A stretch of 64,000 nt of DNA from Lepus europaeus (Eukaryota > Chordata > Mammalia > Lagomorpha > Leporidae): positions 88,858,966-88,922,965 of the forward strand of contig NC_084837.1 in the NCBI RefSeq assembly GCF_033115175.1, given 5' to 3'. A program made the translations under genes and the position numbers. This document shows positions 1-10,130 of this stretch, piece by piece (position 1 is the stretch's first letter; each line of letters starts with the position of its first letter). The notes beneath the pieces are model-generated. The model was not told the DNA's origin. It saw nothing but the letters and a program-made list of their open reading frames with translations, and did not search any database.

Positions 1-1149
1 AGCTGTCCAGCTGCCTTATTTAAAGGGACAGACGATGTCTTTGTCCCTCGGTGATGCTCCCCTGGGATTCCTTTCCCGTCAGGACAGCTGACAGCTCTCC
101 CGTCAAAGCAGCTTTGCCTGTGTTTAAAACTTCGCCACTCTGTCCGTCTCGACTCTGCTTTCTGGTTGCTGTCGCCACATGGCATGACTCTGGCCCTCTT
201 AAAGCCATTTCTGTGGCTACTGCACCACCTTGGATGTGAACTTGGGAAGACAATGGCACCCTCCTCCTCTTCCCTAAGGGCTGATCACTCCCCTTGCAAA
301 CTTGCCATTCCAGCCCCTGCTGGAACCCAAGCCTGTGGACACCGAAGCCTGCTTTCTAGGATAACGAGGGCCACACCTGGGAGCCTCAGGCCCTTGCCTC
401 TGGCTCTCTGTTGCCTTGTGACTCTGGAACTCAGCTGGAGAGCAGGAGCCGAGCACTGGGCTGGAGGCCGCCAGGCCCAGCCTTTGGTGCCTCCACCATC
501 TGCTTGGTGACCGTAAACGGTCATCTCTTCTCCCAGCCTCAGTTTCCCCAGCACGGCTCACCAGTGATCTCGACTGGGGTTTCCCCAGAAGGTGGCCCTG
601 AGACAAAGATTCAGGTGTCAGTAGTTCCTTTAGGGGTGACCCCTGGAAACTTGCATTAAGCGTGTGGATGTGACTGGCTGCAGCAACTGGAGCCATTGTC
701 ACTCGGGCAGAGAGGGCTGGAGCACACCTCAGAGCTGGGGATTTATCTAGCAAATCCTCACCCGTCGTTACTGCACGGCGGCTTCTGACCCACGAACGCT
801 TGGGCCCTGCGCTCACAGTATTGGCAGGAAGCCGGCCTCAGTGTGCCGGGGTGACAGGCAGGGACAGGCAGCTCCGGGACAGCCGCTGTGGTAGTGGTTG
901 ACTCTGAAAGGCTGGGCCAGAGGCCTGGTGCGACCTGCCAGGCTTCGGCACCGTGTCCTCTGCCATCAACAGCGCCACCTTCTTCCCCGTGGTCCCGGAC
1001 CTCTGCGACATTCCCAGGGACTGGCAGCAGAGTTCATCTCCAACTGTTAGGAATGGGGATTTGCCTACCAGCCAAAGGAGGAGGTGATGATCTTAGGGAC
1101 TTACCCACCCTCCTCTCCACTACATCTGGGCTAGTGACCTGGCCACGAC
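1..1149. other. Intergenic flank, no gene seen
   Basis: Mostly single-copy looking DNA upstream of SMAD3. Open frames on both strands (for example minus 274-816) have no recognisable domain and overlap each other, as expected by chance at this GC content. A short piece near 495-560 resembles a minus-strand MIR (pattern 'cagcctcagtttcccc'). Confidence 0.6.
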
Positions 1150-1299
1150 AGCTAGGGCCGTGCCAGGCTGAAGCCAGGAGCCCAGAGCTGCGTCCGGGTG
1201 TCCCACATGGGTGGCATCCTCCGCTGCTTTCCCTGAGCCATGCCTGCGACAGGAGATGCAGGCACAGGCTTACCCTGCTGAGCCCCAGTGCCGGCCGCC
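1150..1299 (-). repeat. Degraded CSINE fragment
   Basis: Reads as the reverse complement of the CSINE body: 'caggctgaagccaggagc', then 'cccacatgggtggca', then 'ctgctttccc', ending in 'cccagtgccggcc'. It is shorter and more diverged than other copies, so it is an old, deleted copy. Confidence 0.7.
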
Positions 1300-1584
1300 A
1301 CCCACCCCACATCTGCGGGGGCCATTCCTGCAGAGACTCCGCGGGTACCCCCAACTAACACATCCGCCGGAATTCGAAACGCCTTTCGAGGCCCAACCCA
1401 AGCCCTGCCTCCCCCAGGAAGTGCTTCGCGACCATCCTAGGTTTAGAAATCTCCCTCTTCTCTGGGTGGCCGATGCCTGTGGTGCCCATTTAGGCCTCGG
1501 CCCACAAGACTCTTGTCATTCCTTAGAGATATACAAGAGGACTTCAGAAAATCCCTGGGAAAAATGAATAAAAGATACATTTAT

Positions 1585-1825
1585 GGGGCTGGCGCTGTGG
1601 CATAGCGGGTTAGGCTGCCGTCTGCAGTGCCGGCATCCCATATGACTGCCAGTTGGAGTCTCTGCAACCGCGTGGGAGACCCAGATGAAGCTCCTGGCTT
1701 CAGCCTGGCCCAGCCCTGGCCATAGCAGCCATCTGGGGAGTGAACCAACAAATGGAAGAACTCTCTCTCTGTGTGTCTCTCCTTCTTTCTCTGTAACTCT
1801 ACCTTTTAAATAAATACTTTTAAAA
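1585..1825 (+). repeat. CSINE (lagomorph tRNA-derived SINE)
   Basis: Starts 'ggggctggcgctgtggcata' and keeps the body motifs 'cgtgggagacccaga' and 'gtgaaccaacaaatgg', a CT-rich stretch and an A-rich tail. A near-repeat flanks it ('aaaagatacatttat' at 1570, 'aaaagatgaatttat' at 1826), consistent with a target-site duplication starting at the L1-endonuclease-like TT/AAAA site. Confidence 0.93.
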
Positions 1826-1954
1826 AAAAGATGAATTTATTTTGTTGCAAAAAAATTGAAATCAGTGCATATGAAGGTCTTCAAAAAGTTCATGGAAAAT
1901 GTAGCATCGGAAAAAACTTGGATCTCAAACATTTCTTGCACCAGGATGACCTAA

Positions 1955-2252
1955 CCAGGTGTGTGACTGGCACAGTAGCTGATTTGCGACTTGAGACGCC
2001 CACATCCCACACTGCAGTGCCTGGTTCAGATCCCAGTTTCTCCTACTAACGTCCCCCCCTGGGAGGCAGCACGAGCTGGCTTTAGCGCTTGGGTCCTGGC
2101 CACCCATGTAGCAGGTCTGACCGGCTTCTGGAGTTCTGGGCTCCTAGCTCTGGCCTGGCCCGGCTCTGGCTGTTGTGGGCTTTTGGGGGAGTGAACGAGT
2201 GGATGGAAGATCTCCCTCTCTGCCCTTCAAATAAAATGAACATAAATTTTTA
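1955..2252 (+). repeat. CSINE, diverged
   Basis: Head 'gactggcacagtagctgat', body 'cctggttcagatcccag' and tail 'gtggatggaagatctccctc' then 'cttcaaataaa'. It is more diverged than its neighbours and lies inside the palindromic element. Confidence 0.8.
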
Positions 2253-2271
2253 AATAAACAAACTTACCTTT

Positions 2272-2577
2272 TTCTTCTTTAATGATGTATTTATTTATTT
2301 GAAAGTCAGGGTTAACAGAAAGAGGAAGAGATGGAAAAAGAGCTCTTCTATCACTTTGATCACTTCCCACAGGATCCACAATGGCCAGAGCTGAGCCAGG
2401 TCGAAGCCAGGAGCCAGTTTTATTGGGATCTCCCACATAGGTGCAGAAGCCCAAGCACTTGGGCCATCTTCCACTGCTTTTCCCAGGTGCATTAGCAGGC
2501 AGCTGGATCAGAAGTGGAGCAGCCAGATCTTGAACCAGTGCCCATGTGGGATGCTGGCATTGTCACAAGTGTCGGGG
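2272..2577 (-). repeat. CSINE, 5' end truncated
   Basis: Begins with the inverted tail 'tgtatttatttatttgaaag', then 'aggatccacaatggccag', 'aggtgcattagcaggcagc' and 'tcttgaaccagtgcccatg'. It stops at 'gctggcattgtcacaag', before the usual inverted head. Confidence 0.85.
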
Positions 2578-3149
2578 AACGGGGTACTTCCTCTGCACAT
2601 TTCACTCTGGGCCAGGGCGTAGGCTTTGACTGTCCTGGGGAGGGCATGATCGATGGCCATAAAACCAACCACGCCTGCTGAGCCAGGCCCTCTGGAGCCC
2701 CAGCTGCTGCCGCCTGCTCTGGAGCCAGCCACAGGAGGAGGTCCTGGCCGGCGACAGCAGGTGGGAAGTTGGGAGAGCTGCCAGCCCCTGCCAGTCCCGG
2801 ACTGCTTCCCAGAGCAGTTGTTTCCCGCGTTTCGGCTGGAATTCCAGGCGGGAATGCTGGGCAGAGGCCATGGGGAAGTGTGAATTCCGAGGCTGAAGCA
2901 GTGTTTTAGCCTTTGTCCCCTAGCAGCTTCCTACCTCAGCGAGGCCTTCTTGGCCTGGGCCAAGTTCCTGGGCTCGGCACGGGATGGCCAAGATGGCCCG
3001 GGCGACAGCTTCTCCTGTGGTCCAGGGACATGACACGTGTACAGTGGAAGTGTCACTTGGCTCCTGCAGGATTCAACAAGCACAGAGGCCAACGCCCCGC
3101 ATTCCACTGTGTGGCTGTACCGCAGTCTATGCGTCCGATTCTGGGCACT
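2578..3149. other. Non-repeat intergenic block
   Basis: GC-rich DNA without a recognised repeat or gene. The open frames here overlap on both strands and show no protein family. Confidence 0.5.
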
Positions 3150-3535
3150 TGGGGGACTTCTTGTTTGAAGGAGTCGCATGCATGTGCAGATACAGAAGCA
3201 TCCTGGCTGTGTCTACTCATGGATGGAATCACTCACTTCTACTGGGCGGGCAGCCAGGAGTGGGGTTTCCAGGCCCTGTTTTCAAACATTTGGTCCTAGA
3301 TGCTGTCGGTCTTCCAAAGTGGCGGCTTCAATGTGCCGCACCCCAGCAGCGCATGGGGGCTTTGGCTGATCCATATCACTGATGATGTTCCGTGTTGCCG
3401 GCCCTTAAAATCAGAGCCACAGGAGTGGGTGTGCAGTGGGATGGCTCCAGGTTTCAGGTTGTATATTCTGCACAGTCAGTGCTGCGGGGTATACCTTTAA
3501 ATGCCTTTGGAAAAGCATGTCAATGGCATTTTTCC
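3150..3535 (+). mobile_element. Old L1 3'-end fragment (probable)
   Basis: The order of phrases such as 'ctactcatggatggaatcac' and 'gtcttccaaagtggcggc' resembles the 3' untranslated region of old mammalian L1 elements on the plus strand. Divergence is high. A clearer piece of similar L1 at 5175-5400 suggests one host element later split by other insertions. Confidence 0.45.
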
Positions 3536-3570
3536 TAAAAAAAAAAAAAAAAAAAAAAAAAAGATAGATT

Positions 3571-3890
3571 TTTTAAAGATTTATTTATTTATTTGAAAGG
3601 CAGAGTTACAGAGAGGCAGAGAAAGAGAAAGGTCTTCCATCTGATGGTTCACTTCCCAGATGGCTGCAACGCCCAGAGCTGCACTGATCTGAAGCCAGGA
3701 GCCAGGAGCTTCTTCCCGGTCTCCCATGCGGGTGCAGGGGCCCAAGCACTTGGGCCATCTTCTACTCTTTCCCAGGCCACAGCAAAGAGCTGGATCGGAA
3801 GTGGAGCAGCTGGGACTTGAACCAGCACCCATATGGGATGCCGGTGTTGTAGGCAGTGGCTTTACCTGTTACGCCACAGGTCCGGCTCCC
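3571..3890 (-). repeat. CSINE, near full length
   Basis: Inverted tail 'aaagatttatttatttattt', 'aggcagagttacagagaggc', body and head '...acgccacaggtccggctccc'. It is preceded by an A-run at 3538-3562. Confidence 0.95.
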
Positions 3891-4014
3891 AGATTCGAGT
3901 TTTTAAAAGTCAAGTAAGTTTTTTTTTTTTTTTATCACTGATATTTAGGAGTTTGTCATGTAACCTGGTTAGATGTTTTAAATGTATGTGGGTACTACAA
4001 AAAGGTTGTGGAAA

Positions 4015-4345
4015 GGGACTGGCGCTGTGGCACAGCAGGTAAAGCTGCCGCCTGCAAGTGCCGGCATCCCACATGGGCACTGGTTCAAGTCTCAGCTGTT
4101 CCACTTCTGATCCAGCTCTCTGCTATGGCCTGGGAAAGCAGTAGAACATGGCCCAAGTCCTTGGGCTCCTGCACCCGCATGGGAAACAGGGAAGAAGCTC
4201 CTGGCTCCTGGCTTCAGATCAGCATAGCTATGACCGTTGCAGCAAATTGGGGAGTGAACCAGCGGATGGAAGACCTCTCTCTCCCTGCCTCTCCTCTCTC
4301 TGTGTAACTCTGACTTTCAAAAAAATAAATATTTTTTAAAAAAAG
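4015..4345 (+). repeat. CSINE, full length with target-site duplication
   Basis: Head 'gggactggcgctgtggcaca', complete body, CT stretch and tail 'tttcaaaaaaataaata'. The 12-bp sequence 'aggttgtggaaa' flanks it exactly (4003-4014 and 4346-4357), marking a retrotransposition into the palindromic element. Confidence 0.96.
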
Positions 4346-4380
4346 AGGTTGTGGAAAAATGGGATTAAAAAGTACGTTTA

Positions 4381-4660
4381 GGAGTGGGTGTACTGGCTCC
4401 GTGGGTTAAGCCACCACTTGGGATACCCGCATCCTGTATCAGAATTCCTGTTCTGAGTTCAAGTTGCTCCACTTCTGACCCAGCTTCCTGCTAATGTGCC
4501 TGGGAAGGTAGCCGGTAATGGCTCAAGTACTTTAGTCCTGTCACCCACATGAGAGACCAAGACTGAATTCCCGGCTCCTGGCTTCAGCCTGGCCCAGCCC
4601 TGGCTGCCACGTTCATTTTGGGGGTGAACTAGTAGATGGAAGATCTCTCTCTGTCTTCCA
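4381..4660 (+). repeat. Older-type CSINE (CSINE3-like)
   Basis: This subfamily has 'cacttgggatacccgcatcc' near its head, 'gttctgagttcaagttgctc', 'ctgctaatgtgcctgggaag' and 'ctcctggcttcagcctggcc'. The tail is replaced by a GA-rich stretch at about 4660-4720. Confidence 0.85.
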
Positions 4661-4821
4661 CAGGAAGGAAGGCAGAAAGAAACAGAGAAAGAGAGAGAAA
4701 AAGAAAAAAAAAAAAAGAGAAACCTTTGTTTTTAAAAGTTCCTTTTTAAAGAAGAAAGATAAGTTGATTTTGGTACAAATATTTTTGAAATCCATCCTTT
4801 TTCCCCCATAATACACAATTT

Positions 4822-5143
4822 TTTTTTTGGACAAGCAAGAGTTAGATGGTGGGAGAGAGACGCAGAGAAAGGTCTTCCTTCCATTGGTTCAGCCCCCAAA
4901 TGGCCACTACAACCGGGGCGCTGCGCTGATCCGAAGCCAGGAGCCAGGTGCTTCTCCTGGTTTCCCATGCGGGTGCAGGGCCCAAGCGCTTGGGCCATCC
5001 TCCACTGCACTCCCGGGACACAGCAGAGAGCTGGACTGGAAGAGGGGCAACCGGGACAGAATCCGGCACCCTGACCGGGACTAGAACCCGGGGTGCCGAT
5101 GCCGCAGGAGGAGGATTAGCCTAGTGAGCTGCGGCGCCGGCCC
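4822..5143 (-). repeat. CSINE, 'ctcactaggctaatcc' subfamily, with target-site duplication
   Basis: Inverted body with 'ggtttcccatgcgggtgcag', 'gactagaacccggggtgccg' and 'aggattagcctagtgagctg'. This head differs from the common CSINE. A 14-bp duplication 'ataatacacaattt' flanks it exactly (4808-4821 and 5144-5157), and it sits inside the palindromic element. Confidence 0.95.
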
Positions 5144-5174
5144 ATAATACACAATTTATATGAGCATTTTGAAG

Positions 5175-5400
5175 ACCCCTGCAAGTATTTTACAAGTATC
5201 TTTTTTCCTACTCTGTTCTTTTTAAATCTCTTTTCGTGAACAGTTCCTAATGGATAAAATCCAATTCATTGATTTTTATGGGTAAATTTGTGCTCTGTTG
5301 AAGAAATCCTTGCCTACCCCTCAGTCAGAAAGACTGTCTTCTTCTAGGAAGTTCTTCTCCCCTGCGGATCTCCGTACTCTCGTTGTAGGTATCGGTGCCT
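5175..5400 (+). mobile_element. L1 3'-UTR-like fragment
   Basis: Matches the familiar order of old L1 3' ends: 'taaaatccaattcattgat', 'gaagaaatccttgcctaccc', 'ctgtcttcttctaggaag'. No open frame. It is probably the continuation of the piece at 3150-3535. Confidence 0.65.
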
Positions 5401-5930
5401 CTACCCAAGATCGCCGGTTTCTACACCCAGCGCCCCTCACACACAGTGCGTTCATTCTGCACCTTGCTGCTCTGCCCGCCATAGTGTGTGTGTGAGGTTA
5501 AGCTATGCTGATATGTATGGATGGGCCTGAAAACGTCCATGGAACATGGAATCCGAAGGCATGTGTGTATTTTGGTGCAATAAATGTTGAAACGCCTGTG
5601 TGATCATTCATTTCTCATCACTGTGGCAGAGGGGTTACACTGCGCCCAGGTTCCCCCAAATGTCCACTCTCTCCTGGTGATGAACATTGTGATTCTCCCA
5701 CCATTCGCTGACGATCCACAGGCAATGCTCCTCTCTGGGCTACACGGTGGTGTGGGAGCCGTAGACACTCACCTCTTGGACGAGACTTGGGGCTGCTGAC
5801 CAGGGGCCCTGGGGAGTTAGGTGGGTGGGTGAGGGGGGATCATAGCCATGGCTCTGGGCCCCCAGCTCCCCTCTCAGCTGAAGCAGGTTTGCTTTCGCAC
5901 TAACCTTTGAAAAATGAGTTCTGTTTTGAA
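5401..5930. other. Non-repeat intergenic block
   Basis: No gene recognised. Around 5510-5590 there are faint matches to the palindromic element ('tattttggtgcaataaatg'), too weak to call. Confidence 0.45.
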
Positions 5931-5944
5931 AACATTTTATTTTG

Positions 5945-6304
5945 TTTATGATTTTTAAAAATAATTAATTAATTAATTAATTAATTTGAAAGGCAGAGTT
6001 ACAGAGAGGCAGAGAGAGAGAGAGATAGAGGGAGAGAGAGAGAGGTCTTCCATCCGCTGGTTCACTCCCCAATTGACCGCAACGGCTGCAACTGAGCTGA
6101 TCTGAAGCCAGGAGCCAGGAGCGTCTTCCGGGTCTCCCACGCAGGTGCAGGAGCCCAAGGACTTGGACCATCCTCTGTAGCTTTCCCAGGCCATAGTAGA
6201 GAGCGGGATCGGAAGAGGAGCAGCCGGGACTTGAACCAGAGCTCATATGGGAGGCCAGCACTGCAGGCGTCAGCTTTACCTGCTATGCCACTGCGCCAGC
6301 CCCC
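5945..6304 (-). repeat. CSINE with perfect 14-bp target-site duplication
   Basis: Five 'attaa' units, 'gaaaggcagagttacagag', a GA-rich stretch, full body and head 'ctatgccactgcgccagccc'. The flanks 'aacattttattttg' at 5931-5944 and 6305-6318 are identical, so this insertion is fairly young. Confidence 0.97.
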
Positions 6305-6318
6305 AACATTTTATTTTG

Positions 6319-6794
6319 CTTTGACAACAAGCGGCTGAGTGAAAGCATCATTCCCAGTTCATGATGGGTTACGAAATAAGTGGAGGTGAGTGGTTGGCCC
6401 TGCGGCCCGGCCCTATGCTTGGCGCTCCCTGCAGCTTTGCGGGGCTCACAGCCTCGGTTCCCCCAATCCAGGTTCTTGACGTCCGTGTCCTCAGCTCTCC
6501 AGCCCAATAAGCACAGGCGGGTGGGCGAGTGGAGGGACAACTCTGGTCCCAGTACCTCCGTACACTTTGCGCCTCACCGACCACAGTCGCAGGTGTCCTT
6601 CTGTACATCATCCGCCAACTGACAGCCTGGATGGCCATGCACGGGGCGGAGTGCTGTCCCACCCATGGACGGGAACACTGAGGCGCAGGGAGGTGACTGA
6701 GGCCCAAGGCCTGTGGCTGGATCGTCCCTGCCTGTGCCGATTCCGCCGGTGGATCGGGCCGGAGGGCGCTGCTCGTCCAGACGGCGTCAATCAT
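6319..6794. other. CpG-containing intergenic block
   Basis: No recognised repeat or gene. Overlapping open frames on both strands (for example minus 6369-6863) are chance frames. CpG is fairly frequent between 6640 and 6800. Confidence 0.45.
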
Positions 6795-6990
6795 TCGCTT
6801 GTGTGTTGCTCTCTGCGGCTTACACAGTGCCGCCCCTTGCGTCATCTCTCTTAGTCTCCACACCCCTATGGTGGCTGGGTAGTAAGATGATTAAGCCCCC
6901 AACCCAGCCTTTTTCAGAGCCCAGAGGGCTGGTGTGTCTCACCCGAGGTCACAGGACTCCGGAGTGACAGGGCTGCTCCCGGTACCCAGC
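6795..6990 (+). repeat. MIR SINE
   Basis: Follows the MIR order: 'gcttacacagtgccg', 'cgtcatctctcttagtctcc', 'acccctatggtggctgggta', 'ttcagagcccagagggctgg' and 'cccgaggtcacaggactccg'. Highly diverged, as expected for this ancient family. Confidence 0.75.
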
Positions 6991-7003
6991 CCCAGCATCT
7001 TTG

Positions 7004-7019
7004 CCCCCCCCCCCCCCCC
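7004..7019. repeat. C homopolymer, 16 bases
   Basis: An uninterrupted run of 16 C directly after the MIR. Runs this long are length-unstable and error-prone in sequencing. Confidence 0.97.
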
Positions 7020-7487
7020 ACATCTTCTGCTGCTTCCTTCACTGTCCCTACCATGGGACCAGAGGTGTCGGGGCTCGGGGGCTGGAGGCAGGGGCCTTCC
7101 CAGCAGCCCTCCCGGTCTGTCTCCTGCAGCCTGAAGCCTGGGCCCCCTGGACAGGCCCAGGAAGCAACCTTGCCTCTGAGTGCTGAGTGGCCTCTCCCAT
7201 GAGGCCTGGGGTTGTTTTCCTTATCTAAATAAACTCTGCCCAAACATGGCTGCATTACTCATGTGTCAGTTATTTGCAGCAGCATAGCCCAGAGATGGGG
7301 AAATCGGTTCACCCTGGAACCGTGGCTCAACCTGGTGAAAACGGAGGGGAAATGGGGCGGAAGCCCCGGGCCAGCGCCAGCCCAAGTCTGCTTTCCTTGG
7401 TGCTCCGTACCTTGTCTCCAGCCTGGGGAAGACTTCTGCCCCTCGGTCATACCCGGGCCCTTCAGGATGGTCCCAGAAAAGTGAAGT
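7020..7487. other. Intergenic block with an isolated AATAAA
   Basis: No gene recognised. AATAAA at 7228-7233 is followed by 'catgtgtcagttatttgc' about 30 bases on, which could serve as a cleavage signal for an unannotated transcript. A single hexamer is weak evidence. Confidence 0.35.
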
Positions 7488-7556
7488 GAAAAGATCACTT
7501 TATTTTGCTGCAAAAGGCTGAAATATTTTCATAATTTGCATTTTCTTCTGAACTTT
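7488..7556. mobile_element. Palindromic mariner-like element, partial
   Basis: 'agatcactttattttgctgc' and 'aaggctgaaatattttcata' match one arm of the element seen at 9660-9832. It is cut by the CSINE that follows; 'tctgaacttt' before and 'gcgaactttg' after that CSINE look like a diverged target duplication. Confidence 0.5.
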
Positions 7557-7837
7557 TTTTAAAAAAGAAATTTATTTATTTATCTTAATGAAAATTACAG
7601 AGAGAGAGAGAGAGAGAGATTTTCCATCCGCTGGTTCACTTCCCAAATGGCTGCAATGGCCAGGGTTGGGCCAGGCCGAAGCCAGTAGCCAGAAGCTTCT
7701 CCTGGATTTTCCACATGGGTGCAGGGTCCCAAGCATTAGCAGGGAGCAGGATGGGAGTGGAGCAGCCAGGATTTGAACCGGCGCCCAGATGGGATCCTGG
7801 TGCTGCAGGTGGAGGCTCAACCATGGTGTGGGTCCCT
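7557..7837 (-). repeat. CSINE
   Basis: Inverted tail 'gaaatttatttatttatctt', (GA)n, 'ttttccatccgctggttcac', body and diverged head 'ctcaaccatggtgtgggtcc'. Confidence 0.92.
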
Positions 7838-9659
7838 GCGAACTTTGTGAAGTGCCCTCATACACTCTATGGGCCCTGCTGGAAAAGGCAGGAGCCACCT
7901 GTGCCTGGGTGGAGGGAGGGAGCCCCACTGGACAGAGACCGCCCCCTCCCTGCCTCACCCCACACCGGCCCCCTCGGGGAAAGCCAAGGCCTTGCCATGG
8001 AGCGGCGAGTTCTGCTTTATCCACCAGCCTTTAGGCGAAGAGCGTGGGAAGCCATGCCTGGCTCCTCTTCTCACCTTCAACTTCCAAAGCTCTGGGCCAG
8101 GACAAGGGTCTGAGGAGCTGCGACGGAAATGAGGCTAAGGCTGACTCAGCTCTGCCTGCCATCTGTGCAGGAGGCCATCGGTGAGCCGTGGGGGGAGAAA
8201 GGAGGTGGTGCCAAGAGCAGGTGTTCCCGGCTCACTATTGAGCAACCTCCTGAAGACGGGAACATCTCCGACATGTACCGCTCATGGCCTGATGCTTGGA
8301 CAAGTCCTGTGACGTTTTGCGGTACCCAGCGCAGGTCCACTATATGGAAAGTAGGTTTGTGTCAGCCAAAGGCTCTCCAGCATCTGATCTCCGTGGGTTT
8401 CCAGGCAGAGCTGCAGAAGGAACCTTAGCCCCTGGACTCCCACGTCAGCAGATTCAGACTCCAAACAATTGTTTCTAGGATGCCCTGGGTGGGGTGGGCG
8501 TTGGTTCCTGGAACGTGGGCCCTCCCGGAGGTTCTGGAACCGTGGTGCCCAGGCTGTGTGGTCACAGGGACTCCTTGCTCCTCTGCACCTGCTTCAGACC
8601 CGGGCACTCAAGACTGGAGAGGCTGTGGCTGCTGCGCCGTGCGGCTCTGGTCCTGGAGACCTAGTGGGATTCAGCTCTGTTCTCCCCCAGGCATAGCCAC
8701 AAAGACCGGGCTGGGCTAAGACCCCCAGATGCCGGGAGATCAGGCCTCCCTCCAAGGAGATGTGCAAAGGGCAGCTGCCCTGACCCTGAACGAGTGCCAC
8801 CCACCCACGTGCACTGCACCCAAACTTGAGTTCCTACCACAGACTCCGACTGCAACTTCCTGGCTGGATGCAGCGAAGCTGAACTTTTCCCCTTGGGCTG
8901 GGAGGGGGGCAAGGGGGAGGGGCTTTGCCATCGGCCCCCAGGTCTGTTTGCTCCGCCTTGTGGGTCCCCCGTCTGCTGTGGGGGCCTTGCGCCAGGCAGG
9001 GGGGTGTGTGTGTCTCAGCCACGCTTTCTAAACTGAATGAGGTGTGCCCATTGGTTGGAAGAGGCCTGGGTCCCAGCGGTGCTGGTTCCGGGTGTGGACA
9101 GAGAGTCCGAGTGAGAGCGAGAGTGTGGGCCCCGCAAGCTTCCCTGGGGTCCAGATGGAAGGGGTGTGTTGCCCCCTCTCCTAACACTCCTGTGTGCTTA
9201 GAATTTCCACGTGGGGCCCAGCCCCGCCCCCTGGTGCTGACTGAGGCTCCCTTTGTAGATGAGGTTCCCACTGTAGGGTCAGCTCCTAAACTTGAACCCA
9301 ACGGCCGGAAGGCTGGGCCTGGGGACCCCCGGCCTCACGGAAGACGCAGTTCTGCAGAGGGACCGGGGGACCGCCTGACACAGGGCCAGGGAAGGAGGAC
9401 GCATTCCTGCCTAAAGCTGGCTTAGATCTGCTTTAGAAAATACCAGCAGCAAAACGACACTGCGAGAGCGCATAGCACACCACAAAACCACGGAGACTGG
9501 GGTTAGAGCGCGGGGGACTGTGGGAGTGTGTGTACTCTGGACATTAAGTCAAGGCAGGCCGGCTGTGAAACTTCGATTTCCATGCTGGCTGTGAGCTCGA
9601 CTCTGCCTGCCTGAGCTTTTTAAGAACGGGGCAGTGTTCCTCTGCTAGCGGGTGCTGGG
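7838..9659. other. Long repeat-poor intergenic block
   Basis: About 1.8 kb without a recognised transposon. GC-rich. The open frames (for example plus 8925-9425, minus 8834-9301) overlap and show no domain. A TGACTCA (AP-1-type) heptamer is at 8142-8148. No gene supported. Confidence 0.5.
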
Positions 9660-9832
9660 GGGCTTCCAAAAGTGTGCGGGAGAATTCAGTTAAAAGATGA
9701 ATTTATTTGGTACAAAACTTTTTGAAATCCCTGAGAGCATTTTCCTAGTACACATGTTCCATGAATGTTTTGAAGACCCCTTGTATGCATGGATTTCAAA
9801 TTTCTTGCACCAAAAATAAACTTACCCTTAAA
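9660..9832. mobile_element. Palindromic mariner-like element, best copy
   Basis: The most complete copy. The left arm 'ttggtacaaaactttttgaa' 'atccc' (9708-9732) pairs with 'ggatttcaaatttcttgcacc' (about 9790-9811) as an imperfect inverted repeat. 'ggcttccaaaagtgtgcggg' at the left and 'atgttttgaagacccctt' near the right arm correspond to inverted outer motifs. No coding capacity; it reads as a non-autonomous DNA transposon fossil. The mariner assignment is inference from the palindromic form. Confidence 0.65.
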
Positions 9833-10130
9833 ATTTTTTTTGTTTATTTTCATCTTATGTGAACGGCAGAGAAACAAGGAGACAGAGAGAGGAGAAAGAG
9901 AGAGAAAGAGAAGAGAGAGATATTCTTCCACCTGCTGATTCACTCCCCAAATAGCTGCAACAGCCAGGACCGTGTCGCACTGAAGCCGGGTACCAAGCAC
10001 CTAGACCCTCACCCACCTCCTCTCCGGGTCTGTATCACCGTGAAGCTCAAATCACAGTCAGAGTGGGAACTCAGATCCAGGCTCTGACAGGGGATGCAGG
10101 TGGTGTCTGTACCATGGGCCAGATGCCTGC
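9833..10130 (-). repeat. Older-type CSINE, diverged
   Basis: Begins 'gtttattttcatcttatgtg', GA-rich stretch, 'cacctgctgattcactcccc', then a diverged body and 'gaactcagatccaggctctg', 'gatgcaggtggtgtctgtac'. The second half is only loosely recognisable. Confidence 0.65.

Larger units (their letters stand above)
1540..2275. mobile_element. Palindromic mariner-like short element, split by two CSINEs
   Basis: Pieces at 1540-1584, 1826-1950 and about 2253-2275 together resemble a short palindromic element seen again at 4.0-5.2, 7.5, 9.7, 44.4-44.8 and 56.8-57.3 kb. The left arm 'ttgcaaaaaaattgaaatc' (from 1844) pairs with 'gatctcaaacatttcttgca' (1921-1940), and the internal motif 'ggtcttcaaaaagttcatgg' follows the left arm. 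Two CSINEs (1585-1825 and 1955-2252) lie inside it. I do not assign a family name. Confidence 0.65.
3998..5172. mobile_element. Palindromic mariner-like element split by three CSINEs
   Basis: Recognisable pieces are 3998-4014 ('acaaaaaggttgtggaaa'), 4346-4380 ('ggaaaaatgggattaaaaag'), 4730-4821 ('ttttggtacaaatatttttg', 'aaatccatcc') and 5144-5172 ('gagcattttgaagacccct'). CSINEs at 4015-4345, 4381-4660 and 4822-5143 separate them. L1-like DNA lies on both outer sides, so the element itself probably entered an L1 remnant. Confidence 0.6.

Noticed and set aside
7218..7262. Possible gene 3' end with AATAAA
   Set aside because: A lone hexamer in DNA with no upstream coding signal is expected often by chance; kept only as a note in the block description.
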